A stretch of 64,000 nt of DNA from SXOA01 sp046593355. GTDB taxonomy: Bacteria > Planctomycetota > Planctomycetia > Pirellulales > Pirellulaceae. A program made the position numbers and the translations under genes. The first letter of the stretch is position 1; every line of letters begins with the position of its first letter. The stretch spans positions 1 to 64,000 of the forward strand of contig JBKJNY010000242.1 of NCBI GenBank assembly GCA_046593355.1, written 5' to 3'. A model generated the notes under the pieces. It ran no database searches, was not told the origin of the DNA, and saw nothing but the letters and a program-made list of their open reading frames with translations. Of the stretch, positions 52,157 to 60,832 are shown one piece after another.

Positions 52157-55100
52157 TCACTCCACACTCTCAAAATACCGCTTCAGCCGCTCCTCATATC
52201 CCCGCGGCGTTTTGCCGCGGCTCTTGGACTGGATGGCGCTGCGGAGGGAAGGCGGCAGCTTGGCGAACCAAGGTTCCTTCTCGAATTTCTTGGCTGCAGC
52301 TGCGGCGTCCTGGTTTTCCTTGTCGCCCTTGCTGTCTCCCTGGGCAGCCGGGGTGAGCTGCAGCTCGCCTTTTTCTTGCTTCTGGTTTTCTTGCGGCGTG
52401 CCCTTGTCGGATGCGCCCCCCTTCTTGGCCAATTGGCTGGGACTACCCGGCTTGGGATCCTCACCCTTGCCAGGCTCGGTCCCCGGCTCCTTGCTCGGTT
52501 CACCTTTCCCCTTGGCCTGGCCGGGCATCGGTTTGCCCTTGCTGCCGGGCATCGGCGAGCCTTGAGCTTCCGCCGCCTGAGCAACCTGGGCGGCTTGCTC
52601 AATCGCTTCCGCGCCGGCGATTTGCTCGGCTGTCACTTCGGGTGAATTGGGAACCAAGCCCGTGCCAAGGTCGGTCGGCATGTCGCCGCCAGGCTGACCT
52701 TCGCCCATCGGCTCTCCGCTTGCGGGTTCGCCCTGCCCCATCGGTTGACCTTCGCCCGAGGGCTTGCCTTCACCGGCGGGTTTGGCCTCGCCAGCAGGCT
52801 TCGCTTCACCCGCAGGCTGGCCATCGGCCATCGGCAATCCTTCACCCATCGGCGGGTTAAGCTTCGAGGCCGCTTCGAGCCCTTCTTTCACGGGCTTGTT
52901 CGCCACTTCTTCCTGGCCGGAAACTTCGGCGGCCCCTTCGCCGGTGGCGCGCTGGGCCTGGGCGAAATCCTGAGTCGCTTCTTGCAGGGCCTGAGCCGCG
53001 GCGACTTGCTCGGCGGAGGGCGCTTGCCCCTCGCCCATCGGTTGGCCTTGCTCCAGTTGTTCGGCTGCCTTCGCGATGGCATCGCGGGCGGCTTGCTGGT
53101 CCTTGGCGAGTTGGGCGATGGCTTCGGCGATGTCTCGATCCTTGCGAAGCTGCTGCTCGCGCGCGGCCAGGTTCGCAGCGGCCCGATCGAGCTGCCGGTC
53201 GACTTCCTTCTGCGCATCCGCGGCCTTGCCGGCGTCCTTGGCCGCCTCGGCTCCATCCGCCGCCGCTTCCTGCGCCTGCTCCAGAGCGGCTGCCGCACCG
53301 GGATCGACCTGGGCGGCTTGCTCGGCGAGTTGACCGGCGGCCTTGGCTTCTTCGGCCAGATTGCCGGCTTCAGCTTTACCGAGATTCTCCAGCGCTTCCT
53401 TGATTTTCTGTTCCGCCTTGGCGAGAGCGGCGTCGGTCTTCTCCTGCGCACCTTTGGCGGCTTCGGGCTTGCCACCTTTGATCTGTTCTTTCGCCACGCC
53501 CGCTTCCTTGGCGGCTTCGGCGGCGGCTTCACCCGCTTCCTTGATGGCGGGATCGCCAGCCGCGGCCTGCGCTTCGCCGGCTAGTTTCTCTGCTTCGCCA
53601 GCGGCGTCTTCAGCCTTGGCCTGAGCAGCGGCGTCGGGCTTGCCGGCGGGAGCTTGCGCGGCTTTTTCCGCCGCCTCATTCGCGGCTTTCATCGCTTCGG
53701 CCAGTGCTTCCCGAGCTTCTTGCCGGGCGGCATCGGCCTTGGCCGCTTCGCCGTTGAGTAGTTCCTTAGCGGCTTCGGCGGCATTCTCGGCGGCGTTCTG
53801 CAAAGCTTCGGCGACTTCTCCCTTGGCTTCTTTGGCAATCTCGGCCGCTGCTTCGGCGACTTTCTGTTCGGCAATGGCCGCGTCCAAAGGACTGTTGGAT
53901 TTGCCGCGGGCCAGCTCTTCGGCCTTGGCATCGGCTTTGGCCTGGTCCTTGGCAGCGTCGGCAATCTTCTCGGCGAGAGACTGCGCGTCAGCCGCTTCGC
54001 CCTTGCCTTCGGCGCGGGCCTGCTCTTCTTGCGCTTCGTTCACCTTCTCGGCCGCTTCGTTGAGTTTGGCAATGGCGTCGGCCTTGGAAGTATTGGGCTT
54101 GTTGATTTCGTTCTCGACGGCGCTCCTTGCCGCCTCCGCCGCCTTGAGTTGCTCACCGGCAATCTTGGCGAGCTCTTCGGCGGCTTCGCCGGCCTGCTTG
54201 CGCAACTCCTTCGCGGCGGCGGCCAATTTCTCAGCCGCCATGTCGGCGGCCTGGGCGGTTTTCTCCGCTTCGGGCTTGTTGGCCTCGCCCGGCTTGGCCT
54301 CGGCGGCAGCCAAGTCCTTGGCGACTTCTTCGACAGGCTTCTTCGCGTCATTGAGTTTTGCCGCGGCCTCGGGAGCCGTGTTCTTCACACCCTCGGCAAT
54401 CTTTTCGACCACTTCGGCAACGGCCATGTTCTCTTTGGCCAGAGCTTCCGCGTCCTTTTTCTCCAGGCCCTTGTCCTTGGCAGCTTCGGCGGCTTCCTTG
54501 GCAATCTGCTTCTCGGCAGCGGCGGCCCGTTCGAGAGCTTCGGCCGCTCGTGCCAGCTCGCCGACTTCGACCGCTTTCTCTTGTCGCTTTGCATCGGCCA
54601 AAGCCGCTTCGACTTCCGCCTTGGCCTGGTTGATGGCGTCCTTGGCTTCCTCGGCCGCGTCCTTTCGCATGTCGGCCGCTTCGGGGGCGGCATTCTCATC
54701 GGCCTTGGCCGCTTCAGCAACCGCTTCCTGGGCGTCGTTCACCTTGGATTCCACCGCGGCAGGCAGGTCCTTCATTGCATCCACCTTTGCCAGCTCCGCC
54801 GCGGTCTTCTCCTCGGCGGCCTTCGCCTGGGCGGGAGCCTTCTCCACGTTCGCATTCGCCTGGGCCTGCTCCTTGGCGGCTTGTTCAAGAACCTTCTTCG
54901 CCTCTTCGAGCTGTTTCACCTTCTGGGCCAGCTCGTCGGCGCTCTTGTTCGTCTGGTCGAGGTCCGTCCCCTGCTGAAGCTGCTGCTCGACCTTGGCGAG
55001 AGCGCCGATGACTTCTTTCTGGGATTCCAGCGCCTCTTCCTTCTTCTGCTCAAAGAGCTCCTTGGGCGCTTCATAAGCGGCCTGCTTGGCCTGCTCCAGC

Positions 55101-56101
55101 AGCGGCTGGGTCGTTTCAAACTTCTGCAGTGCCTCGGCCAGCTTGCCGAGGTCTTCGTGAATCTGCTGCTGCTGCTTGGCGAGCTCGTCGGCTTTGGGCG
55201 TGGCCAGGTCGGTCTTCTTCGTCAACTCGCGGAGAGCTTCCTGCTTCTTGAGCATCTCGCGGACCATGCGGATCGCCGCTTCACGGTCGCTTTCAATTAG
55301 CCCCTGCGTCTCTTCCAACTTCTCCAGCAGCCGCTTCAGTCCGGCGATGACCAGTTGTTGGCTCTTCACCGTGGCGGGGAATTCCCCCTTCGTCAAAAAG
55401 CTCGCGGCATTCTTCAGCTCCTGCGAAACTTGAGCGGCCTTCAAAATCCGAATGCCGTCCGAAGCACCGGCCCCAATCTGCCCGCCCCAAGTGCTGACAT
55501 CTTCCAGCGTGGCGACAAGCTGGTAATACAGCTTCTGCACATCGGCCTGATCTTCAATCGTGCTCAGCGTCAGCCGCTCCCGCTCCTCGGTCTTCCGCTC
55601 GGAGAGCGAGGCGGTGGTCTTCATCGTCCGCGTTTCCATGGCGATCAGCTCCCGCACCTGGGCAGCGAGCTTGGCGATCTGCATGCGGCGGTGGAGCTTC
55701 TGCCGCTCGGCCATCAGCTTGACGACGACTTCGCGGATGACGCCGCGGGCCTCGTTGAATTTGGTTAGGCGTTCCTTCTGCGTCCCTTCCTGAGCGGCAA
55801 CCAGGATTTGCACCACCTTCTCCATGTCCTCCTTCATCAGCTCGCCGATGCTCCCCTTCATGGAGGCGATGTCCTTATAAATCGGCAGGCCCTTGAGGCC
55901 GTTCTCCTCGAGCTGCCGCATCTGAATCTCAAGCACGCTGGCGACCAGCTCACCGGCCAGGGCCCGGGCTTTTTCCTGGGCCATTGCCTTGCGGCGAATG
56001 TTGTCCCCTTCCGCGCCGCGGGCAATCGGCAGGAGGAGGGCTCCCACGACAAGGACCAGCAGACTCACCACCAGGGGCCGCGAGACGAGCTTCCGTTTCA
56101 T
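52157..56101 (-). CDS. Large exported Ala/Glu/Lys-rich coiled-coil protein
   Basis: 1314 residues. Signal peptide or anchor at 7-28 (SRPLVVSLLVLVVGALLLPIARG). Residues 30-400 form long helices (for example ELVASVLEIQMRQLEENGLK). Residues 400-1050 are an almost uninterrupted AEAA/KAEE-type heptad pattern with very low complexity. A Gly/Pro-rich stretch follows (repeats of GEGKPSGEGQPMGQGEP and PAGEAKPAGEA). The end, EKEPWFAKLPPSLRSAIQS followed by a run ending RLKRYFESVE, looks conserved. No enzyme motif. It sits between MoxR and a DUF4175-like membrane protein, whose stop overlaps its start, so it is probably a structural or scaffolding part of an envelope machine (inference). Confidence 0.75.
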   Translation of the reverse strand: MKRKLVSRPLVVSLLVLVVGALLLPIARGAEGDNIRRKAMAQEKARALAGELVASVLEIQMRQLEENGLKGLPIYKDIASMKGSIGELMKEDMEKVVQILVAAQEGTQKERLTKFNEARGVIREVVVKLMAERQKLHRRMQIAKLAAQVRELIAMETRTMKTTASLSERKTEERERLTLSTIEDQADVQKLYYQLVATLEDVSTWGGQIGAGASDGIRILKAAQVSQELKNAASFLTKGEFPATVKSQQLVIAGLKRLLEKLEETQGLIESDREAAIRMVREMLKKQEALRELTKKTDLATPKADELAKQQQQIHEDLGKLAEALQKFETTQPLLEQAKQAAYEAPKELFEQKKEEALESQKEVIGALAKVEQQLQQGTDLDQTNKSADELAQKVKQLEEAKKVLEQAAKEQAQANANVEKAPAQAKAAEEKTAAELAKVDAMKDLPAAVESKVNDAQEAVAEAAKADENAAPEAADMRKDAAEEAKDAINQAKAEVEAALADAKRQEKAVEVGELARAAEALERAAAAEKQIAKEAAEAAKDKGLEKKDAEALAKENMAVAEVVEKIAEGVKNTAPEAAAKLNDAKKPVEEVAKDLAAAEAKPGEANKPEAEKTAQAADMAAEKLAAAAKELRKQAGEAAEELAKIAGEQLKAAEAARSAVENEINKPNTSKADAIAKLNEAAEKVNEAQEEQARAEGKGEAADAQSLAEKIADAAKDQAKADAKAEELARGKSNSPLDAAIAEQKVAEAAAEIAKEAKGEVAEALQNAAENAAEAAKELLNGEAAKADAARQEAREALAEAMKAANEAAEKAAQAPAGKPDAAAQAKAEDAAGEAEKLAGEAQAAAGDPAIKEAGEAAAEAAKEAGVAKEQIKGGKPEAAKGAQEKTDAALAKAEQKIKEALENLGKAEAGNLAEEAKAAGQLAEQAAQVDPGAAAALEQAQEAAADGAEAAKDAGKAADAQKEVDRQLDRAAANLAAREQQLRKDRDIAEAIAQLAKDQQAARDAIAKAAEQLEQGQPMGEGQAPSAEQVAAAQALQEATQDFAQAQRATGEGAAEVSGQEEVANKPVKEGLEAASKLNPPMGEGLPMADGQPAGEAKPAGEAKPAGEGKPSGEGQPMGQGEPASGEPMGEGQPGGDMPTDLGTGLVPNSPEVTAEQIAGAEAIEQAAQVAQAAEAQGSPMPGSKGKPMPGQAKGKGEPSKEPGTEPGKGEDPKPGSPSQLAKKGGASDKGTPQENQKQEKGELQLTPAAQGDSKGDKENQDAAAAAKKFEKEPWFAKLPPSLRSAIQSKSRGKTPRGYEERLKRYFESVE

Positions 56102-58131
56102 GGGGACTCTCCAATGCCAAGTTGGCGTTTGATGATGTCCGTCAGCCGTTGCTCGGAGCGTTCGTCCGCTTCCGAGATGGCCGCCAGCACACCGCTTTCA
56201 TCCGAGATTTCGAGAACGAGCGGGTCGCTGTAATACGACACGCCCGGCTGATCACCACGATAGTCTACCACTTCCAAAACGACCTTGATCCGATCCCCCT
56301 TCGCCAGCTTGGGGGAGATTTTCAGCTTGCCGAGTTGCAGCTTATATTCTCCGCTCGCGGGAAGTTTGGCGGAAGTCAGCGTTTTCCCCTTGGGGAGTAT
56401 CGGCTCTTCCGCTCGCTCCGATGCGACCAGCGGGGCAGCCTGGGTCGTCGATTGATCGATGCCGGGAGTGCTGGCGATCGCCCTCTCGTCCTGATGCCGC
56501 TCCACTTCCACCAGCAGCTTGAGCTGCGCGATGCCATAGTCGTCCGTCGCTCGGTAATGCACCACCGGCTCGGCAGCCGGCAGCACTACTTTATGCACGA
56601 CTTCAGCGGCTCCGCTCGGTGAGCGGTCCGGCCTGATGCGGATGACGCCTCGCAGCGGCGCTTCCAGCGAGAGGCCGTCGGTATCCGTCGCTTGAATCTC
56701 GTACTTCAGCTCCTCGGTGATGCGGGCGAAAGGATTCTTCTCGCCGCTCGCCGTCGTCAGTTGCCAGAGGCGGCCGGCGTTGTCCTGCTTGGCCAGCTCA
56801 AACCGTTTGGCCTTGCCGTCGACTTTCGTTACCAGCCAGACGGCCGAGAGGCTCTTTTCATTCTTGCACTCGACGGCCACTTGCACCTGCGAACCTTCCA
56901 GCACGGAAATCTGCGGGGCGCTCGTCGGCTGGGTGTCCTTTGTCGTGCGAGCATAGGAGGGAGGCAGCGGGGTGAGCTTCCGCTCCACGATCGGCAGCGG
57001 AATCATGGCGATGCGGGCGGGGTCGGTCCAGGCGTCACCGAGGAACAGCTTGTACTTGACGCCATCGGCCAGGCGCTCCATTTGGCCTTCGTAAATTGCG
57101 GTCGCGGCGATTGCATTTGCCGACGTGCTCTGCCAACTGTTGATGGCATCCCCGACAATTCCCGCGGCAGCCGTGAGGGCGGGAGCATCCTTTGCCCCCA
57201 TGATGGTTTCGATGGACTGCGGCACATCAAACGCCACCAAGGACAGCACTTCATCCCGCCACGGCTGGCTAATATCCGTCTCGGGATTCATCGCCGCCTG
57301 GCGAAGTTTCTCGACGCCCTGTTTCAGCCGGGCGAGCCGTTGATCGAGCGTGAGCGCCTTCAGCTCGACTTCGGTTTTTGCACGCGAAGGTCCGATGGAG
57401 GTGATGAGAGCCCGCCCCTTCTCGGGCAGCTCTCCCTTGGTCTGTTTTACTTGGATCAGGAATGAAATCGGCCGGCCCTGAGCGCATTTCGCGTCCTCCG
57501 GGCGGCTGCCGTGCTCGCTGGAGGAAAGCACCTCGCGATAGTTGACCAAGACGTATGCGATTTGGGTATTCGTCGGGTAGTGCATGCCGCCCAAGAAGAT
57601 GCGGTTGGCAAAGGCGATGGCGTAACCAGGGAAAATCGCGGCTGCCAGGAGCATGACGGCAGCGGTGACGCCCAGCGTTGTGCCGCGCCGAATCATCTGT
57701 TCGCGGGAGAATCCTTGGAAAACATTAATGCCGCGGCCAACATCCGCCACGTAATCGATGACCGCAGTTTCCAGTTGCACTGAGCCCCATTTCGCCGCCT
57801 CCGGCTTCTCGAACTGCAGCGCGGCCACCAGATCGCTATCAAGTTGCTGCTGCCGCTCGACCATCAGGGCGATGTCCTCGTCGGTTTCCTTAATCCCCAG
57901 CAGCGGCCGCGTGAAGCGATGGCCAGCCCATGCCACGACTCCGGCGCCGATGAGAATCAGCACCACCCGCTCAGGAATGCCGAACTGGAAAGCCACATCA
58001 AGGATGAACACAGCCACCAGCGTCCAGAGAGCCGCCGTCACCATCGTGGACCAGGCGGTGCCGCCGCGCACGAGGGCCCGCGCCCGCCGGAGGCTGGCCA
58101 ATTGAGCGCGAAGTGTGGAAAGTTTGGTCAT
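56098..58131 (-). CDS. DUF4175-like membrane protein
   Basis: 677 residues. Basic N-terminus (LRAQLASLRRARALVRGG), membrane segments at about 27-50, 55-70 and 152-174, then a long soluble part. Soluble features are beta-rich (LEGSQVQVAVECKNEKSL; ADGKYKLQL-like strands near 590), with charged coiled-coil segments. The arrangement of three TM segments plus 'TDEDIALMVERQQQLDSDLVAALQF' is like DUF4175-type proteins of similar operons (family name from memory). Overlaps the next gene by ATGA. Function unknown; probably part of the same envelope complex. Confidence 0.65.
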   Translation of the reverse strand: MTKLSTLRAQLASLRRARALVRGGTAWSTMVTAALWTLVAVFILDVAFQFGIPERVVLILIGAGVVAWAGHRFTRPLLGIKETDEDIALMVERQQQLDSDLVAALQFEKPEAAKWGSVQLETAVIDYVADVGRGINVFQGFSREQMIRRGTTLGVTAAVMLLAAAIFPGYAIAFANRIFLGGMHYPTNTQIAYVLVNYREVLSSSEHGSRPEDAKCAQGRPISFLIQVKQTKGELPEKGRALITSIGPSRAKTEVELKALTLDQRLARLKQGVEKLRQAAMNPETDISQPWRDEVLSLVAFDVPQSIETIMGAKDAPALTAAAGIVGDAINSWQSTSANAIAATAIYEGQMERLADGVKYKLFLGDAWTDPARIAMIPLPIVERKLTPLPPSYARTTKDTQPTSAPQISVLEGSQVQVAVECKNEKSLSAVWLVTKVDGKAKRFELAKQDNAGRLWQLTTASGEKNPFARITEELKYEIQATDTDGLSLEAPLRGVIRIRPDRSPSGAAEVVHKVVLPAAEPVVHYRATDDYGIAQLKLLVEVERHQDERAIASTPGIDQSTTQAAPLVASERAEEPILPKGKTLTSAKLPASGEYKLQLGKLKISPKLAKGDRIKVVLEVVDYRGDQPGVSYYSDPLVLEISDESGVLAAISEADERSEQRLTDIIKRQLGIGESP

Positions 58132-58141
58132 GGGGTTCGAT

Positions 58142-58194
58142 AGTACTCCTCACGCTCCGCGTGAGGAATCTTCACGCGGAGCGTGAAGAGTACT
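58142..58194. repeat. 53-nt double-hairpin element, copy 2
   Basis: AGTACTCCTCACGC...GCGTGAGG and TTCACGCGGAGCGTGAA form two adjacent hairpins framed by AGTACT, in the 65-nt spacer between two genes. Same layout and length as 32193-32245. Confidence 0.85.
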
Positions 58195-58196
58195 TT

Positions 58197-60713
58197 TTAG
58201 GACAGTCTAATCATCTTTCTGGACAGCCATTCCCCCAGCATCAGCGCCACCACCAGTGTGAACCAAAGCGGCGTCGTCCACAGGGCATGGTTCCGGGTCA
58301 GGGCTTCGCGTTTTGGCTCGGCGTGGATGTCGCTGAGCAGGTTCGATACGGTCGTCAGGTCGTAGGAACGGCCGCCGGATTGCTGGGCGATTTCGGTTTG
58401 CAATTTCTCGTCCCGCACGCCGCGGCGGCGCTCGGCGGACAGCGGCAGCACTTCAAACCGCTGCTCGTCGAATTTGTTCGTCACGGGGTCTTTCACGCGC
58501 AAGCTATACTCGCCGGCGGTGAAGACGGGAATGCGGATTTCAAACACTCCTTTGCGGAGCATGGGAACGGCGACGGGCGTCGTTTCGTTGCCATTGCTTC
58601 CGGGTTTGACCAGCTCCGCCGTCAGCGTGCGGCTGGCGAGTTTTTCGTCGGTGAGGGGCTCATAGTTTTCGTCGTAGGCTTCCACGGTGAGCGTGACTTT
58701 GTCCTCCGCCCGGTACTGTTGCTGGTCGAGCCGCGTGACGAACCGCTTGTCGTTCCCCAAGGCGTGGCTCATGCCGAGACGATAGATGAGCTGCGACCAG
58801 AACTGGCGGTAGTACTTCTCGCCATACTTCCGCCGCAGCCGCCACATTTCGTTCTCGCCGATGTACACCACTTCTCCCTTGCCGTACTGTCGCACGGCGA
58901 TGATCGGTTGGGGTGTTTTGCCGTCGGCGCATTTGTCGGTCGGATGCTCGGCCAGGGCAAACGCCTGCTCGTGCAGGGCCGCCACCGGCTGATACCAGGG
59001 GAGCTTGCCGAGGTTGTCCCAGGCCTTGCTGTTTTCCACGTCGCTCTGCCCAAGCTGCATGAACTGGTAACGCGGGGCATGGGGTGTGAGGCGGAGACGG
59101 AACTCCGGCCGCTCGGGGGCGGTCCGCAATTCAGCGTTGGGATCGATGATGACCGGCAGCATGTCGGCCAGCGGTGTTTGATAGATTTCCTTGGGTCCGA
59201 ATCGCGGACCGGCGATGACGACCAGGCCGCCGCCGAGGTTACCGACATATTCCTTCACCATTTCGCAGAAGCGGTCGTTCAGGTTGGCCCGCGGCATGTC
59301 GTCCAGAAAGATGACGTCGTTGGCGAAGAACTCGCTTCGTTTCGGCGTCAGCGTGCTGAGGAACAACACGTTCGCTTCTCGCACCCGCGGGTCCGACGAG
59401 CCGAGGAACGTGCGGAAGCCCTGCATGCCGACCAGCTTATCGCGGTGGAAGACTTCCTTGATGAACCGCCATTCCCAGGTCGGCTCGTGGGCGACGTACA
59501 TCAGGCGGAGGTAGTCGTCGATGATGTTGACCTCGCGGATGGCCCGATTGTTTTGGTCGACGATTTCACCCTCGACCTTGTCTACGCTCGCCGTAAACTC
59601 AAAGCGGCCGGACTCTTCCGGCGTGAAAGGAAGCTCCGCGGTCTCGACGCTCGATTGCAGCGTAACAGTCTTCTCCCCCACCTTGATTTCCGCGGGGCTT
59701 TCGCCGGGCGTTTCGCCGCCGAGCTTGCGGGCCATGACCGTGACCGTGACCGAACGCCCTTGCAGCCCGCTCTGTCGTAGCTTGACGAGGACGCTGCTCC
59801 GCTCAGCCTTTTTCATCTTGGGGTCGGTCTGCAAATCGACGGACAGGTCCACCGCTTCGGTCACGCCGACGCCGACCGTGTAAATTGGCACGCCCAGCCG
59901 CGAGACGGGAGAGTTTTCGCTGCTCCCCAGCGGCGCGATGCCACTGTTATGGGCGAAATCGCTGAACACCACCACGCCGGCCAAGCGACCCGAGCCGAAC
60001 TGCTGGCCAACTTCGCTAACCACGGAGCCGAGGGCGGTCACTTGTCCCTTTGTCGTCAGTTGCTCCGCGAGGTGCTTGGAATCAAGTTTATCGGTGCCGC
60101 TGGAATTGAGCGTGAGCTTGCGAAGTTGGCTGGTAGTGTTGCCGTCGAACAGAAAGGCCTCCAGCTTTACTTTCTTATCGCTTTGCAGCTTGGCCAGGAC
60201 ATTGTCGTTCCTGTTCAGCAGGGCTTTGACGTAGTCCATGCGCGTTGGCTGGCCGGTGGAAGGTGCGGCTGGGTCGGTCTTGGAGGGGTCTTTTTCCTTT
60301 TCTAATTTGGATGGCGCAGTCTCTTTGAAGCCGGTCGCTTCGACCAGGGCCTTCCGCTGGGCTTCCGGTAACTCATCCTCGATGGCCATGCTGTCGGTGC
60401 CATCGAAAATGACGTAGACGTACGGCTTCTGATCATTCACGACCCTCAGGCGCAGTACCGGGTCGGCTAGCGTGATGAACAGCACTGCCAGCAGCAAGCC
60501 GCGACTGGCGGCGAGACCGAAGCGGGCCAGGCGCGAGCCCTTCGGCTGCAAGCGGAGGTAAAAAACGAACGCGGCCGCGAACAAGGCAGCGCCACCCAGC
60601 AGCACCCAGAACGAATTTTCCTGGGCCCACGGCGCAGCGAGCGACGGATCGATCTCACTGATCGAGGTCACCCCTTCGCCGCCGAATCCCAGAAGCCAGC
60701 CGATGAAACGCAT
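58197..60713 (-). CDS. VWA / glutamine-amidotransferase-like membrane protein
   Basis: 838 residues. Membrane segments at about 34-55 and 64-86, then a VWA-like domain beginning VYVIFDGTDSMAIEDE (MIDAS variant DGTDS), with a later VVVFSDFAHN. A beta-sandwich part follows, then a class-I glutamine-amidotransferase-like segment (GGLVVIAGPRFGPKE; IIAVRQYGKGEVVYIGENEMW), and a C-terminal membrane helix at about 812-832. The amidotransferase Cys nucleophile is absent, as is usual in these structural versions. It is part of the MoxR-linked operon. Confidence 0.8.
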   Translation of the reverse strand: MRFIGWLLGFGGEGVTSISEIDPSLAAPWAQENSFWVLLGGAALFAAAFVFYLRLQPKGSRLARFGLAASRGLLLAVLFITLADPVLRLRVVNDQKPYVYVIFDGTDSMAIEDELPEAQRKALVEATGFKETAPSKLEKEKDPSKTDPAAPSTGQPTRMDYVKALLNRNDNVLAKLQSDKKVKLEAFLFDGNTTSQLRKLTLNSSGTDKLDSKHLAEQLTTKGQVTALGSVVSEVGQQFGSGRLAGVVVFSDFAHNSGIAPLGSSENSPVSRLGVPIYTVGVGVTEAVDLSVDLQTDPKMKKAERSSVLVKLRQSGLQGRSVTVTVMARKLGGETPGESPAEIKVGEKTVTLQSSVETAELPFTPEESGRFEFTASVDKVEGEIVDQNNRAIREVNIIDDYLRLMYVAHEPTWEWRFIKEVFHRDKLVGMQGFRTFLGSSDPRVREANVLFLSTLTPKRSEFFANDVIFLDDMPRANLNDRFCEMVKEYVGNLGGGLVVIAGPRFGPKEIYQTPLADMLPVIIDPNAELRTAPERPEFRLRLTPHAPRYQFMQLGQSDVENSKAWDNLGKLPWYQPVAALHEQAFALAEHPTDKCADGKTPQPIIAVRQYGKGEVVYIGENEMWRLRRKYGEKYYRQFWSQLIYRLGMSHALGNDKRFVTRLDQQQYRAEDKVTLTVEAYDENYEPLTDEKLASRTLTAELVKPGSNGNETTPVAVPMLRKGVFEIRIPVFTAGEYSLRVKDPVTNKFDEQRFEVLPLSAERRRGVRDEKLQTEIAQQSGGRSYDLTTVSNLLSDIHAEPKREALTRNHALWTTPLWFTLVVALMLGEWLSRKMIRLS

Positions 60714-60739
60714 TGTGAATAGATTTGATGTGTAACCAA

Positions 60740-60832
60740 GTTGGAATGACTAAATCCTAATGTCTAATGACTAATGTCAGATTGCATTCATTAGACATTA
60801 GACATTAGGGCTTAGTCATTCAGTGTCAGTGC
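60740..60832. repeat. Inverted repeat in the spacer before the VWA/amidotransferase-like gene
   Basis: CTAATGTCTAATGACTAATG on the left faces CATTAGACATTAGACATTAG on the right, a long stem made of TAATGTC words, and fills the 119-nt spacer. Confidence 0.7.

Noticed and set aside
53640..54977. 445-residue Ala/Ser-rich open frame on the plus strand
   Set aside because: Antisense of the low-complexity coiled-coil gene; its composition is a by-product of GCN/GAR repeats.
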